Part shown: positions 9,815 through 20,267 of the stretch, piece after piece
How positions within the stretch are numbered: position 1 is the first letter of the stretch
Layout of the letters: every line of letters begins with the position of its first letter
Assembly (NCBI GenBank): GCA_963576725.1
Contig: OY755237.1
Coordinates: 53,287,674 to 53,351,673, forward strand
Direction of reading: 5' to 3'
Length of the DNA stretch: 64,000 bases
Origin: Azorinus chamasolen
Taxonomy: Eukaryota > Mollusca > Bivalvia > Cardiida > Solecurtidae
Notes under the pieces: generated by a model
Database searches by the model: none
What the model saw: the letters and a program-made list of their open reading frames with translations, nothing else
What the model was told of the DNA's origin: nothing
Translations under genes and position numbers: made by a program

Positions 9815-10284
9815 CCATTGATTGAAAAGAAAGCATCTTTATGAAGATAATTAGGTGCATAAGTATAACAATTGCTAGATAGAATCATTACTAACACTTG
9901 CCATTCTTAAGCTTATTACATCTTTAGTTTGCTAAGAGTGACTTGATTGGCGTTTGCAAACAGCTTGGACCCAGATGAGATGTCATGTAACTAATTAGGA
10001 TTTAAGTCATTTGCCACAATGCCGATACTATATGTATTTTTCTCTTTCTTTTTTATTATACATAGAAGCAACTCGAAATAACGCACACAAGATTCTCAGC
10101 AGGCGTGCGTATGATTTGACCTAATTTTTACGTCAGGAATAACGGTTTCGACAGAATTCGCACTGGAGTATCACCACTATATAAGCAGTAAACAGGCTAC
10201 TTGAAACAGAACAAACACATATCAGAACGTTGCAGAACGTTATTGCTTGTTGCCTTCTTTATCATCACTTCGACGCCTGATTTC
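9815..10284. other. Unassigned DNA with a family E remnant
   Basis: A degraded family E hairpin (GCAAACAGCTTGGACCC, near 9953-9985) is the only recognised piece. The rest shows no coding or repeat signal. Confidence 0.4.
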
Positions 10285-10475
10285 AGAGGCCCAGATAAGA
10301 TGCGTTAATGACAACATTTTCAAGAATAACTTCTCTATTTCTCCACCAAACCTTATGTTGTGACCATTCTTTAGAATTATTTCGAAGAGACTATTCTAAA
10401 GAGTATCACAAATATGGTTTGTTGGAGAAATGACTATTTTAGTATTTGAGTTCGCATCTTTATCTGTTGCTCTGA
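10285..10475 (+). mobile_element. Family D element with 10-bp direct flanks
   Basis: From AGAGGCCCAGATAAGATGCG to CATCTTTATCTGTTGCTCT. The core stem pairs TTTCTCCACCAAACC with GGTTTGTTGGAGAAA. GACGCCTGAT occurs just before and immediately after the element and probably is its target duplication. Confidence 0.8.
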
Positions 10476-10596
10476 CGCCTGATAGTAGGGTTCGTTGCAC
10501 GCTAAGTAATTGTTGCCTGCAAAATTTGCGGTCTGATACAAACCAGAGACATATTCTCTGTCCAGATTTATTCAGTGGATCTTTTCAACTAGGGGT

Positions 10597-10890
10597 TTAA
10601 CCCTTTCGTAGTTACACGTTTTAATAACGCCTTTGCAAATAGAGTAGACCCAGATCATGCATATCGAGTAGGAGCTTTCTTATCAGGATTTGCTCTGTTT
10701 GCTCATGGGCTTTTGTAGATCCGATAATACATTTTTGTCTAAGTAAAAAATCCCTTGATAAGTTAAAATGAAAATTAAGTCTATCAATATTCATGGAATT
10801 AAAACTTTCACACACAATTATTCATTAGAGAGCCGTCTGATCTGGGTCTACTATATATGTTTGCAAATTTTATATGAATGAAATGGTAAA
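10597..10890 (+). mobile_element. Family A element plus adjoining fragment
   Basis: TTTAACCCTTTCGTAGTTAC opens it, followed by CAAATAGAGTAGACCC, a damaged palindrome, TTTGCTCATGG and TCTATCAATATTCATGG. A separate fragment (GATCTGGGTCTACTATATAT) sits at 10829-10890. Confidence 0.65.
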
Positions 10891-11044
10891 AAAAGGTTGA
10901 TTGCTAAAAAAGTGAAGTTGCATACAGCTAGTATTTTAATATTATGTTTTATTTTCCACTGCCAGATTCAATTTAAATTTCTTCATTGTTTTCCTTTACG
11001 TATAACGTTCGAATTATATCTCATTCATAATAGATGGATTAGTC

Positions 11045-11307
11045 ATTTGACACACATATACACCTTTAACACCTTTGCTAACGGAGTTGACCAAGATACA
11101 AGTACAAACGATTCTTATTGAAGTCGTCTGACGAAGTTCTGCTCAGTTTGCTTATGGAATCATATACATGTAGATGAGATTCTGCAGCTTCTTCCAAGAC
11201 CAACCACTCTTGTGTTCGTATTGTGTTCATTTAAAACATTTAACTAATGAATATTTATGATGTCTGCATTTCTTACATGAATATTCGCGAAGTAAATGTC
11301 TAGTTAA
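11045..11307 (+). mobile_element. Family A element, diverged
   Basis: CACCTTTGCTAACGGAGTTG, the hairpin remnants GAAGTCGTCTGACG and GTTTGCTTATGGAATC, and the tail TTTCTTACATGAATATTCG. It ends at TTAA 11304-11307, which also starts the next element (family E). Confidence 0.6.
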
Positions 11308-11522
11308 ACCCCTTCCGTGCCACAATGACGGATTTATGATATCATATGCAAACAGTTTGGATCCAGACGAGACGCCGAGTAACTCGGCGTCTCGTCAGGA
11401 TCCAAACTGTTTGACACTCTGTTTACTGTTTTATAAAGAAAATGGAAGAAGTGCACACACTTACACTAAAAATAAACGAAACTATGCCCAGCAGACGACA
11501 ATGCTGGCACCGAAAGGGTTAA
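11304..11522 (+). mobile_element. Family E element, complete
   Basis: TTAA-bounded, with ends CCCCTTCCGTGCCA and GGCACCGAAAGGG. The core is a near-perfect palindrome AACAGTTTGGATCCAGACGA around the centre GAGTAACTC. The subterminal AGCAGACGACAATG is typical of family E. Confidence 0.9.
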
Positions 11523-11561
11523 TGAACAGAAAACATTCGTGCGGAAGCAGTCAACCGGGAA

Positions 11562-11619
11562 TACGAACGGACAAACGTACATTGATATTACGAACGGACA
11601 AACGTACATTGATATTATC
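11562..11619. repeat. 27-bp direct duplication
   Basis: TACGAACGGACAAACGTACA plus TTGATAT is repeated twice in tandem. Confidence 0.85.
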
Positions 11620-11686
11620 ATCACTGGTGTTTGGCACTTGTTGCTTTACCATGTTGTATACAGAGTTTAATATGATACAATAAAGG

Positions 11687-11873
11687 TCTAGATAAGATGC
11701 GCGAATTGAACCAATTTTTCAAGAATAACTCCATTATTTCTCCACTAAACCCATGTTGTGTCACTCTTTAGAATCGTCTCTTCAAGACGATCCTAAAGAG
11801 TAGTCACAACATAGGATTTGGTGGAGAAATGACGATTTTAGTATCCGGGTACTCATATTTACCTGTTGCTCTC
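11687..11873 (+). mobile_element. Family D element, complete
   Basis: Starts GGTCTAGATAAGATGCGCG and ends TTTACCTGTTGCTCT. The stem TTTCTCCACTAAACC / GGATTTGGTGGAGAAA encloses TAGAATCGTCTCTTCAAGACG. The flanks ATACAATAAA and ATACAAAATAA may be a diverged target duplication. Confidence 0.8.
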
Positions 11874-12055
11874 ATACAAAATAATAAAATATAAAACAAT
11901 ATTATATCATATCTTATTATAATATAATAACATCATTTTTACATCATTTCTATTCTATTACATGTATATCTATTCTATTACATGTATGTCATATCATAAT
12001 ATAATATAATATAATATATTATAATATATTATAATATAATATAATAATATCTCTT
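11874..12055. repeat. AT-rich low-complexity tract
   Basis: Long runs of ATAATATA words and the twice-repeated ATCTATTCTATTACATGTAT; no other structure. Confidence 0.85.
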
Positions 12056-12600
12056 GTATCATCTTTTCGTCTGCTAAATTTTCGAAGTTAGATTTCTATC
12101 TCATTCATTTCCTTGAACGACTACCAGGAGGTTAAACAATGGAAACCTAGAAGAAACGCTGGACTACTCGAAGCCTCAACTATCTGAAAACGTATCACAC
12201 ATTTCGAAAATGTCGCAAGACACGCAGCGATTGGTAATTGCCTCTCACCATGTTTACATTCGCTGTTCACCAACCTATGTCTGAAACTGACATGCTACTT
12301 CAGAAACAATTACTTCTTATCCTGTGAACCGCGATTTGAATCGCATTTGCTAACAGTTTGGACTCAGTTGAGCCGAAGAGTAACTCCATGTCTCACCAGG
12401 ACATTCGGTCAGCATTTTTTCAAAACCTTGAACAAATCGGAGATTAGCAAACACACAACAGCAGGTCATATTTTGAACAGACATTATTTTTGTTCACATC
12501 ACAATAAAGGTTGCCAGTTACCATGTTAAGACTATATTTTCATAAAGTGTAACGTTTCTATGGCAACCACTGAATGAATAAAAACGGTGTTTTTTAAATG
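12056..12600. other. Mostly unassigned; family E remnant
   Basis: A decayed family E core lies near 12345-12410 (AACAGTTTGGACTCAG, GAGTAACTC). No other feature is seen. Confidence 0.4.
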
Positions 12601-12607
12601 CAGGGGG

Positions 12608-12749
12608 TTTCTTAATACTTGACGAAAGTAATGCAAAAAGCTCATGTAGGAGGTTTTTGCATTACTTTCGTCCTGCATTAAGCTACCATATGGGGTAAAT
12701 ACCAATAATTAGTCCTATTTTCAGTGGTCGTTACACAGAAGTTTTACTG
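12608..12749. mobile_element. Family C element, left end missing
   Basis: The palindrome GACGAAAGTAATGCAAAAAG around CTCATGTAGGAGG, the arm end CTGCATTAAGCTACC and the terminal AAGTTTTACTG are present. The left terminus is not found. Confidence 0.75.
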
Positions 12750-12883
12750 AACCTGCAAAAATAATCAATATAAAACTTGAAATAAACAATTTCATTTTGT
12801 CCAAGACTGTATGGACATGCACTACAGAATGCTACTTGAAATGGATAAGTGACTGTTGTAAGTCCTATGTCGCCTTAATTCAT

Positions 12884-12951
12884 TCCACAATGACATAAGT
12901 GTATGTGAAGTCCATATACTCTTAAGTCATTGTAGAATGTACAGCATACAT
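12884..12951. repeat. Imperfect hairpin, ~27-bp arms
   Basis: CATTCCACAATGACATAAG pairs with CTTAAGTCATTGTAGAATG across a short loop. It matches none of the families above. Confidence 0.6.
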
Positions 12952-13133
12952 TTTTAATACGATGTGGTTATAAACAGATGGTGCATGTTACTAGTTCATG
13001 ACTAGGTGAATGGAACACTACAGGCTTAATGTGTGAGTAACTGAGTATTATTTTTTCACCGAAAATGTTATTAAGCTGCATAATTATGTTAACAGTGATT
13101 CTAATTTGTACAGCACCCATGGAACTGACATCG

Positions 13134-13420
13134 GCTTACGCAAAATTATGACACTTCTGCGGACGGCATATAGGATCGTCATGCACAATTTTACATTTAA
13201 GCTTTCTCATACAGCTACCTGAACCGTTAAAACGAATGTTAAGACGAAGTGTAAAAGCCGTCGTTGATTCTTTGTTAAAATGCTTATGCGATAGTGCCAA
13301 TTTCGGCCTGGTATAGTACCCAACGTAAAATACCCAGTACTCGTACTTACAATCTGGATAAGGTCCACGGATATATTGTTCTCCCGCTCTGTTTCGTTTC
13401 GAGAGTGGGTTATATAAATA
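13134..13420 (-). CDS. Weak candidate coding block
   Basis: Two minus-strand frames are open here. One ends with a cysteine-rich tail (GSCMRKLKCKIVHDD, then CRPQKC) and a TAA at 13134-13136. The other carries GYFTLGTIPGRNWHYR. A consensus donor GTAAGTAC lies near 13350 and a second (CAG/GTAGCT) near 13218, so the true exon could be shorter than either frame. The sequence is single-copy within the window. No family is recognised. Confidence 0.25.
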
Positions 13421-13549
13421 TATAAATGTGGATCTACATGTATATACATGTATGATGGTACAAGGTTTAGTGACTGTAGCTGACGATTTACATGTTTGCA
13501 TTTACAGAATGACTTATCTGTCTATGTTTTTACACATTTCCAAACTCTC

Positions 13550-13929
13550 TTTCCTAAACATACCGATGGCTGTAGGCGAGACTGTGTGAGGTGCATATGA
13601 ATATACATATATGCATTTCGTACAGTTTTGCATGCAGAGTTTGAAGTCTGGAACGACAAAGTGGAAGTGTAGGTTATATGTGTACGTTGTGACAACAGAC
13701 GATAGAAAGAAAACTGTGTCGACCAATGCTAATAGCAAGTATCGGTCTATGTGGCATGAATATTTAGTTATAGCTTGGCCTACACAAACTCTTAATTGTA
13801 TATGTAATTGTATATGTATGTTTGTATTATTGTTCGTTACCTGAACGCTTCTATATTCCTTCATACTGTTCTGTTTGTATGTAATCTCCACTGGGAGGAA
13901 ATAAAGATACTGAACTGAACTGAACTGAA
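13550..13929 (+). other. Possible retroposon 3' end
   Basis: A 77-codon plus frame ends at 13844, followed by GGAAATAAAGATACTGAACT at 13897 and (ACTGA)n to 13929. A polyadenylation signal just before a short tandem tail is typical of non-LTR retrotransposon ends. No reverse transcriptase motif is visible, so this is tentative. Confidence 0.3.
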
Positions 13930-14117
13930 TATAAAAATTAAAATAATCAATATAAAACTTTTAAAAAAAAATCAATATAAAACTTAAAATAATCAATATT
14001 TATTTAAAACTTTTAAAAATCAATATAAAACTAAAATAATCAATACACATATATAAAACTTTAAAAATCACTATAAAACCTTAAAAATCACTATAAAACT
14101 TAAAATAAACATAAATT
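13930..14117. repeat. ~18-20-bp AT-rich tandem repeat
   Basis: Variants of AATCAATATAAAACTTA are repeated about nine times. Confidence 0.85.
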
Positions 14118-14357
14118 CTTAAACTGCTCTGATCTAATATTTCGACCACTAAGGGCCTTTGTCAAAGATTATCATGTCAAAATACACGTCACATTTTTGT
14201 TACATGCATTCAGCCATAAAATCAAAGAGAATAATATTTATTATTCTCTTTGATTTTATGGCTGAATGCATATAACAAAAATGTGACGTGTATTTTGACA
14301 TGATAATCTTTGACAAAGGCCCTTAGTGGTCGAAATATTAGATCAGAGCAGTTTAAG
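14118..14357. mobile_element. 240-bp near-perfect foldback
   Basis: The arms start CTTAAACTGCTCTGATC and end GATCAGAGCAGTTTAAG, pairing almost base for base through AAGGGCCTTTGTCAAAGATT to a tiny loop at about 14236. The arms differ by only a few bases (TTACATGCATT versus ATGCATATAAC). No unpaired core and no obvious target duplication. Confidence 0.85.
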
Positions 14358-14418
14358 TATTTATGTATTATATTAATTCCCTATTTTGGAATATTTTCTT
14401 CATTTTAAAATAAACAAT

Positions 14419-14520
14419 TAACCCTTCTCCCGATATCCGCATGACTCGCATTTGCAAACAGCTGAATAATTCGACGTCTGACCTAGATCGATCCAGACTA
14501 ATGGATCAGATGGTTATCAC
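14419..14520 (+). mobile_element. Family E 5' fragment
   Basis: TTAACCCTTCTCCCGATATC, TGCAAACAGCTGAATAATTC and TAATGGATCAGATGG; the hairpin is strongly degraded. Confidence 0.45.
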
Positions 14521-14561
14521 AATGTCATCTATTGCTTGGAAAACTAGACTGTCGCAGGACA

Positions 14562-16571
14562 GCAAAGCTCGCCTATTGTAGACCTTGTCTACAAAGACGA
14601 AGTCCAAAATATTTTTCCATTTTAACTGAACTACATCAATGTTAAACCTACTGGCAAACTCTATTCCAAAATACCAGCTACCTATGGCAAGTATTTCATG
14701 TTGTACTAGTGCATCTTAACACTTACCCCAAAACTTAACCTTGAGATTTCAGTCCAAAAAGATTTCCAGTCCAAAACAGGTGAAATTTTGACAATTTAAA
14801 TTTTAACTACACTACATCAATGTTCAACACATCGGGAATATCCATTTCAAGTATCAGCTTCCTAGGGTAAATATTTCATGTAGTATTAGTGCATTTCAAC
14901 ACTTACACCAAAACTTTAACCTTCCTATTTCAGTCCAAAAAGCCAAGTCCAAAACAGGTGAAATTTTGACTAAAATTCAATTTTATTTTAAATTTAAACT
15001 ACACTACATCAATGTTCAACACACAGGGAACCTCCATTCCAAATATCAGCTTTCTAGGCCAAATAGTTCATGTAGTATTAGTGCATTTCAACACTTACAC
15101 CAAAACTTTAACCTTCCTATTTCAGTCCAAAAAGCCAAGTCCAAAACAGGTGAAATTTGGACTAAAATTCAATTTTATTTTAAATTTTAACTACACTACA
15201 TCAATGTTCAACACACCGGGAACTTCCATTTCAAGTATTAGCTTCATAGGGTAAATATTTCATGTAGTATTAGTGCATTTCAACACTTACCCCAAAACTT
15301 TAACCTTGAGATTTCAGCCAAAAAAGCTTAGTCCAAAACAGGTGAAATTTGGACTAAAATTCAATTTTATTTTGATTTTTAACTACACTACATCAATGTT
15401 CAACACACAGGAACCTCCATTCCAAATATCAGCTTTCTATGCCAAATATTTCATGTAGTATTAGTGCATTTCAACACTTACCCCAAAACTTTAACCTTCC
15501 TATTTCAGTCCAAAAAAGCTTAGTCCAAAACAGGTGAAATTTGGACTAAAATTCAATTTTATTTTAAATTTAAACTACACTACATCAATGTTCAACACAC
15601 AGGGAACCTCCATTCCAAATATCAGCTTTCTAGGCCAAATAGTTCATGTAGTATTAGTGCATTTCAACACTTACACCAAAACTTTAACCTTCCTATTTCA
15701 GTCCAAAAAGCCAAGTCCAAAACAGGTGAAATTTGGACTAAAATTCAATTTTATTTTAAATTTTAACTACACTACATCAATGTTCAACACATCGGGAACC
15801 TCCATTTCAAGTATTAGCTTCATAGGGTAAATATTTCATGTAGTATTAGTGCATTTCAACACTTACCCCAAAACTTTAACCTTGAGATTTCAGCCAAAAA
15901 AGCTTAGTCCAAAACAGGTGAAATTTGGACTAAAATTCAATTTTATTTTGATTTTTAACTATACTACATCAATGTTCAACACACAGGAACCTCCATTCCA
16001 AATATCAGCTTTCTATGCCAAATATTTCATGTAGTATTAGTGCATTTCAACACTTACCCCAAAACTTTAACCTTCCTATTTCAGTCCAAAAAAGCTTAGT
16101 CCAAAACAGGTGAAATTTGGACTAAAATTCAATTTTATTTTAAATTTAAACTACACTACATCAATGTTCAACACACAGGGAACCTCCATTCCAAATATCA
16201 GCTTTCTAGGCCAAATAGTTCATGTAGTATTAGTGCATTTCAACACTTACACCAAAACTTTAACCTTCCTATTTCAGTTCAAAAAGCCAAGTCCAAAACA
16301 GGTGAAATTTGGACTAAAATTCAATTTTATTTTAAATTTTAACTACACTACATCAATGTTCAACACATCGGGAACTTCCATTTCAAATATTAGCTTCATA
16401 GGGCAAATATTTCATGCAGTATTAGTGCATTTCAACACTAACCCCAAAACTTTAACCAAAAGCCAACGCTGACACCGACGCCGACGCCGACGCCGACACC
16501 GACGCCGACGCCGACGCCAGGGTGATTCCATAAGTCCCCCTATTCTTCGAATAGGCGAGCTAAAAAGTTAC
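14562..16571 (+). mobile_element. Helentron-like element with tandem core and hairpin tail
   Basis: The left end CAAAGCTCGCCTATTG and right end AATAGGCGAGCTAAAAAG are inverted copies. Between them is a large tandem core (see next entry), then a GACGCC hexanucleotide run (about 16466-16515) and the terminal hairpin CTATTCTTCGAATAG just before GCGAGCTAAAA. Sub-terminal inverted repeats plus microsatellite plus hairpin is the layout described for non-autonomous Helentrons (inference). No Rep/helicase is present. Confidence 0.7.
14745..16459 (+). repeat. ~192-bp monomers in a 576-bp higher-order repeat
   Basis: Each monomer contains ACTACACTACATCAATGTTC, TTTCATGTAGTATTAGTGCA and CAAAACTTTAACCTTCC. 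Three diverged monomers make a 576-bp block that recurs almost unchanged (for example 15273 versus 15849, 15534 versus 16110). The frames at 15012-16472 repeat with the same period and are not genes. Confidence 0.92.
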
Positions 16572-17280
16572 AGTTTACTGTTAACTGTAAACTGGAGAAA
16601 AAAAGTTACAATGCCTAGCACCAGCTGACAAGATCTTGCATGTACATCGAAACAAGGACAATTGATTTTGTTTCGAAATTTAATTAGGAAACATGATCTA
16701 ATGTTTGATAGCAGCCGATATCAATTCCTCAGACACTCCAATTACCCAAATTATTCGGATAGACAAATGAGGCAAATAATTCAACTTATGAAAATAGTGC
16801 AGACCCAGATTAAACGGCTCCTTCAGGAGATTGATCAGGGTCTACACTATTTGCTACTATATCAGTCTAATTCAAAGTCATCAAAATGTACTGCCAAATA
16901 TTCAGTTTTACAAACCGGTGGAGAGGTGGGGGGGGGGGGGGGTGTTACAGTACTTGGAGGTAATTAGGGTATTGTGAGGCAGGCATAGAACTGTTTGAAT
17001 AACGAAGATCCACAGTATATGAGAGTTTGAGAAGGATCCAAACTGTTTGCCTCGACCAGCAAATGACAAACATGTTGGACACTGACGAGACCCCCCCCCC
17101 CTCCCCCCCACCCCCCGAGATCTCATCCGGACCAAATGGTTTGCACAGGTTAGCACAGCATACGTGATTCAACAGGTGATAGTTGTAATGTAGAACGCAA
17201 CTTTTACAGCACACTCATGAAAGAGCATTTTGCTTTACTTGTTTAATCACATCCCTAATGAATAGTTTACTTTCTCTTTC
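16572..17280. other. Mixed region with family A and E remnants and G/C tracts
   Basis: A family A hairpin fragment at 16785-16865 (ATAGTGCAGACCCAG, CTACACTATTTGC). A G-run at 16926-16942 and a C-rich run at 17092-17117. A family E arm (GATCCAAACTGTTTGCC) at 17035-17055. No credible frame. Confidence 0.5.
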
Positions 17281-17481
17281 GCCGCCATAGGCGAGTCCGT
17301 GATAACGTTTGCGAACAGTTTGGACCCAGACCAGACGCCGGGTAACTCGCTGTCTCCTCTGGATCCAAACTGTTTCACACCGTTTATATTTTTGTAAAGA
17401 AATTAAAGAAAACGCCATTTTGAAAACTGAAGCAGATGATTATTATAGCAGACGAAATTTATTTGGCGCCGAAACGGTTAA
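17281..17481 (+). mobile_element. Family E element
   Basis: The core AACAGTTTGGACCCAGACC around GGGTAACTC, the right end CAGACGAAATTTATTTGGCG and CGAAACGGTTAA are present. The left terminus is not clear. Confidence 0.7.
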
Positions 17482-17554
17482 TTACAGACAAGTGAACTTC
17501 CTTTGAGTGCTCGCTCTAGGGATGGTTAACAGTATTTTCAGGGTAAGCCGTTAC

Positions 17555-17750
17555 CAGATAAATATTAATGTAAGAAAGAATGACATCATGAATATTAATT
17601 AGGTGCTATTTTATGGTGTTTTATGGCATATGAAAAGTGGAAGTTTTGCCCATGGTATAAACAATACAATAAGATCTATCGGTATATCATCCCATAAAGC
17701 CGTCTGAGCTAGGTCTAGTCTGTCTGCAAATGAGTCCAAAAGCGTCTGTA
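17555..17750 (-). mobile_element. Family A element, partial
   Basis: GATAAATATTAATGTAAGAA, GACATCATGAATATTAATTA, ATGGCATATGAAAAGTGG and half of the hairpin (AGCCGTCTGAGCTAGG, GTCTGCAAATGAG). Confidence 0.65.
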
Positions 17751-17797
17751 CCCAGTAGTGGAGCGCAAGAAAACTTATTTTTGATAGTTTTAGGAGG

Positions 17798-18075
17798 CAA
17801 CAACTTTCGCTGACGACAACTTTCACAGACAGCTTTTGCAACAACTTTCACCGATTACAACTTTCACAGATGTAGCATTTGCAAAAACGTTCCCTGATGA
17901 CAACATTCACAGACAACTTTTGCAACAATTTTCCCTGATGACAACCTTCACAGACAGCTTTCGCAACAACTTTCGCTGATGCCAACCTTCACAGACAGCT
18001 TTTGCAACAACTTTTCCTGATGACAACATTCACAGACAGTTTTGGCAACAACTTTCCCTGACAACATTCACACAC
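17798..18075. repeat. ~42-bp tandem repeat
   Basis: About 6.5 units of CAACAACTTTCGCTGATG followed by ACAACTTTCACAGACAGC, each diverged by several bases. Not linked to any hairpin family here. Confidence 0.88.
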
Positions 18076-18137
18076 AACAGCTGCTTAGCTTAGAAAGAGT
18101 TCAAGAGGTTCTGCCTCATATTATTTGGCGCTGGAGT

Positions 18138-18330
18138 TTCTCCCTTTCCTTAATGAATAATTATGCAAAATTAAATTCAATAACGACTTTATAAGGAAAT
18201 TTTGTAACGGCATATGAACAACGAAATGGTTTTACAAAGACGGAAACTGAAGAATTAGATCTGTATTATTCAATAAGCAAACAGACCAGACCCTGATCGT
18301 ACAGCTAACATATATAAACGGACCTTTATC
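18138..18330 (-). mobile_element. Family A element, partial
   Basis: CTCCCTTTCCTTAATGAATA, TTATAAGGAAATTTTGTAAC, GGAAACTGAAGAATTAGATC and AAGCAAACAGACCAGACCC. It runs directly into a family B element. Confidence 0.6.
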
Positions 18331-18506
18331 TCATTCCCTCATATTGACGCCTTTTGACGCCTTCTGTAGGAGCAAATGCTCTGTTTATCACAATGGTTTC
18401 AAACTACAAAAATCTTAAAAATTTGCTTTTTTCTAGTTAATGCTGCTTTTCGGTAGGTTTATTCAAAGAGGTTGGATCTAAAAATAGCCTATGAAGGAAT
18501 GGGTTA
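18328..18506 (+). mobile_element. Family B element, left arm of core deleted
   Basis: CATTCCCTCATATTGACGCC, a single core arm (GGAGCAAATGCTCTGTTTAT), the family tail TTTTCGGTAGGTTTATTCAA and GGAATGGGTTAA. Confidence 0.8.
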
Positions 18507-18649
18507 AGGTACTCGTGTACAATAGCCATTTCACATGGTTTGACAAACATTGTAGACTTTGTATTAACCATGTTTAGCCGTTATTTCTAAACGAACTCAT
18601 CCAATTATGTATTGAGATTAAATCTTCTGTACGTATTTTTGCATTGGGA

Positions 18650-18725
18650 AACAACTTTATCAAACAGAGCAGATCCTGATCAGAGGGCTCATGAAGAGCC
18701 TTCAGATTTAGTTCTTTACTGTATG
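18650..18725. mobile_element. Family A hairpin fragment
   Basis: CAAACAGAGCAGATCCTGAT and GGCTCATGAAGAGCC; only the core is left. Confidence 0.5.
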
Positions 18726-18835
18726 TATATGTTTCCTTTAAGGGACACTATGTACAGGTAGTTTTACTACGACAACACGTGCAATATTTTATGATCGAAC
18801 TTTAAAGCAGTGTAAGCTCTGATCAGACGCAACGA

Positions 18836-18891
18836 ATGATGCGACACCTGTTCCTGGTTTTCATGTGCTCAATTTGTACATCGTACGCTTG
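18836..18891 (+). CDS. Candidate first exon coding a signal peptide
   Basis: ATGATG at 18836 starts a frame MMRHLFLVFMCSICTSYAW that has the n-, h- and c-region pattern of a secretory signal (SYA/W would be a fair cleavage site). At 18892 the sequence reads GTATTG, a usable donor. Without splicing the frame stops two codons later (18898). A first exon ending near the signal cleavage site is common in secreted animal proteins. No downstream partner exon was found on the plus strand, so the evidence is composition only. Confidence 0.3.
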
Positions 18892-19021
18892 GTATTGAAC
18901 CTGTAAGATCGATCTGGATGTATATTTAATCAGGACAATCAAATTATTGAAGTATCGATCATAATCAATAGCAGAACCCTATAATCTGAGTTTAACACAT
19001 AAATTACTATGTCTGTAGTGG

Positions 19022-19095
19022 TAAGTACCCTTGCAAACAATTTGGACCCCGATAAGACGCCGAGAAACTCGGGGTTACATCAGAATCCAGACAGG
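19022..19095 (+). mobile_element. Family E core fragment
   Basis: TTGCAAACAATTTGGACCCC, GACGCCGAGAAACTCG and ATCAGAATCCAGACAGG: a degraded palindrome. Confidence 0.55.
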
Positions 19096-19108
19096 CTGAG
19101 AAAGGAAG

Positions 19109-19364
19109 TTAACACTTTCCTTCATGTAAACGCATTTTCACGCATTTGCAAACTGAGAAGACCCAGACCAGACGGCCCCTGTAGGAGAAGTCTGGTCAGG
19201 GTCTGCTTTGTTTGCTTATGGAGTTATATAATAGATCGGGCTCCTACAGTTTTTACCAATGCCAATAACTCTATGTACATAATTATATCATTATAAAAAT
19301 TCAGCTAATAGATATTCGTGAAGTCATTATTTCTTATGTGAATGTTCAACAGGAGAAGGGTTAA
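19109..19364 (+). mobile_element. Family A element, complete
   Basis: From TTAACACTTTCCTTCATG to CAACAGGAGAAGGGTTAA. The hairpin at 19147-19216 (GCAAACTGAGAAGACCC / GGTCTGCTTTGTTTGC) is intact, and the tail ATTCAGCTAATAGATATTC is present. Its right TTAA is the left TTAA of the next element. Confidence 0.9.
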
Positions 19365-19580
19365 CCCATTCCCTCATATTGACGACTTTGTAAAAATTAC
19401 TTTAGGAAACCATTGTGATAAATACAGCATTTGCTCCATAGGAGCAAATGCTCTATTTATCACAATGGTATCAAAACTACACAATTCTAAATTTTTCCTT
19501 TTCTCTAGTTAAAGCTCCTTTTCGGTAGATTTATTCAGATGTTAAATTGGGTCTAAATAGCCTATGAGGTAATGGGTTAA
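19361..19580 (+). mobile_element. Family B element, complete, sharing TTAA with family A
   Basis: TTAACCCATTCCCTCATATT to GAGGTAATGGGTTAA. The core palindrome CAGCATTTGCTCCATAGGAG has long arms extending through ACCATTGTGATAAAT. There is a single TTAA between it and the preceding A element. Confidence 0.92.
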
Positions 19581-19805
19581 ATAAGTCTTCTTTAAAAAAC
19601 TGGAATAAATGCCATTAATAGACCTAAGTTACTCTCTGATAAATAAAAAAAAGTTTTATAGACCTGCAAGCAGTGTACAACCAAACCAATCACCTCGTCT
19701 CCGTCAGCAATATTCGACAATAAACAGAATATTAGTAATTTGTTCTCTATCATGCACATGATGTATGATCTTGGTGTACACTATTTGCAGAAAACGTCTC
19801 AGATG

Positions 19806-20065
19806 CCCATTTACTCCACATATACGCATTTTGACGCCATAGCAGACAGAGAAGAACCAGATCAGACGTTTTCCTAAAATTCGTCAGATCAGACCCTTAT
19901 CAGGCGTATCTTAAAGGGCCAGCTCTATTTGCTTATGAACAAAACCACTCTGATTCTATGTTTCTGTCATGATAATAAATCCTTTGCCCATGTTGTAATT
20001 ATCTAAATAAAATCAGTATTTAATATTCATTCCTTACATGAACCTTTATGACGTAAATGGTTTAA
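19806..20065 (+). mobile_element. Family A element
   Basis: CCCATTTACTCCACATATAC, CAGACAGAGAAGAACCAGAT, a partly duplicated palindrome, ATTTGCTTATGAACAAAAC and TTCCTTACATGAACC. It ends at the TTAA that opens the next copy. Confidence 0.7.
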
Positions 20066-20267
20066 CCCTTTCCTTCATATAAAAGCATTTGCAAACAGAG
20101 TAGACCCAGATGTGATGGCTGTGATCAGGATCTGCCTTGTTTGCTAATGATGTTTCTTTACTTTCTAAAATGGCTGCAATGTTCCACCTTCCATTGTAAC
20201 TATTTTGTTCATGAATATGCAGTAGGCATTGAAATTTGAAATAAATATAGGACAGGGAAAGGGTTAA
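20062..20267 (+). mobile_element. Family A element, subfamily A2
   Basis: TTAACCCTTTCCTTCATATA to GACAGGGAAAGGGTTAA, with TCTAAAATGGCTGCAATG. It shares its left TTAA with another A copy, and its right TTAA provides the stop codon of the exon-like frame at 20264-20560. Confidence 0.85.

Noticed and set aside
13514..13891. 125-codon minus frame
   Set aside because: Overlaps a better explained retroposon-like 3' end on the plus strand; amino-acid composition is low complexity (Thr/Tyr/His).
14966..16472. Series of plus-strand frames of 61-120 codons
   Set aside because: They recur with the 576-bp repeat and start inside the non-coding monomers.
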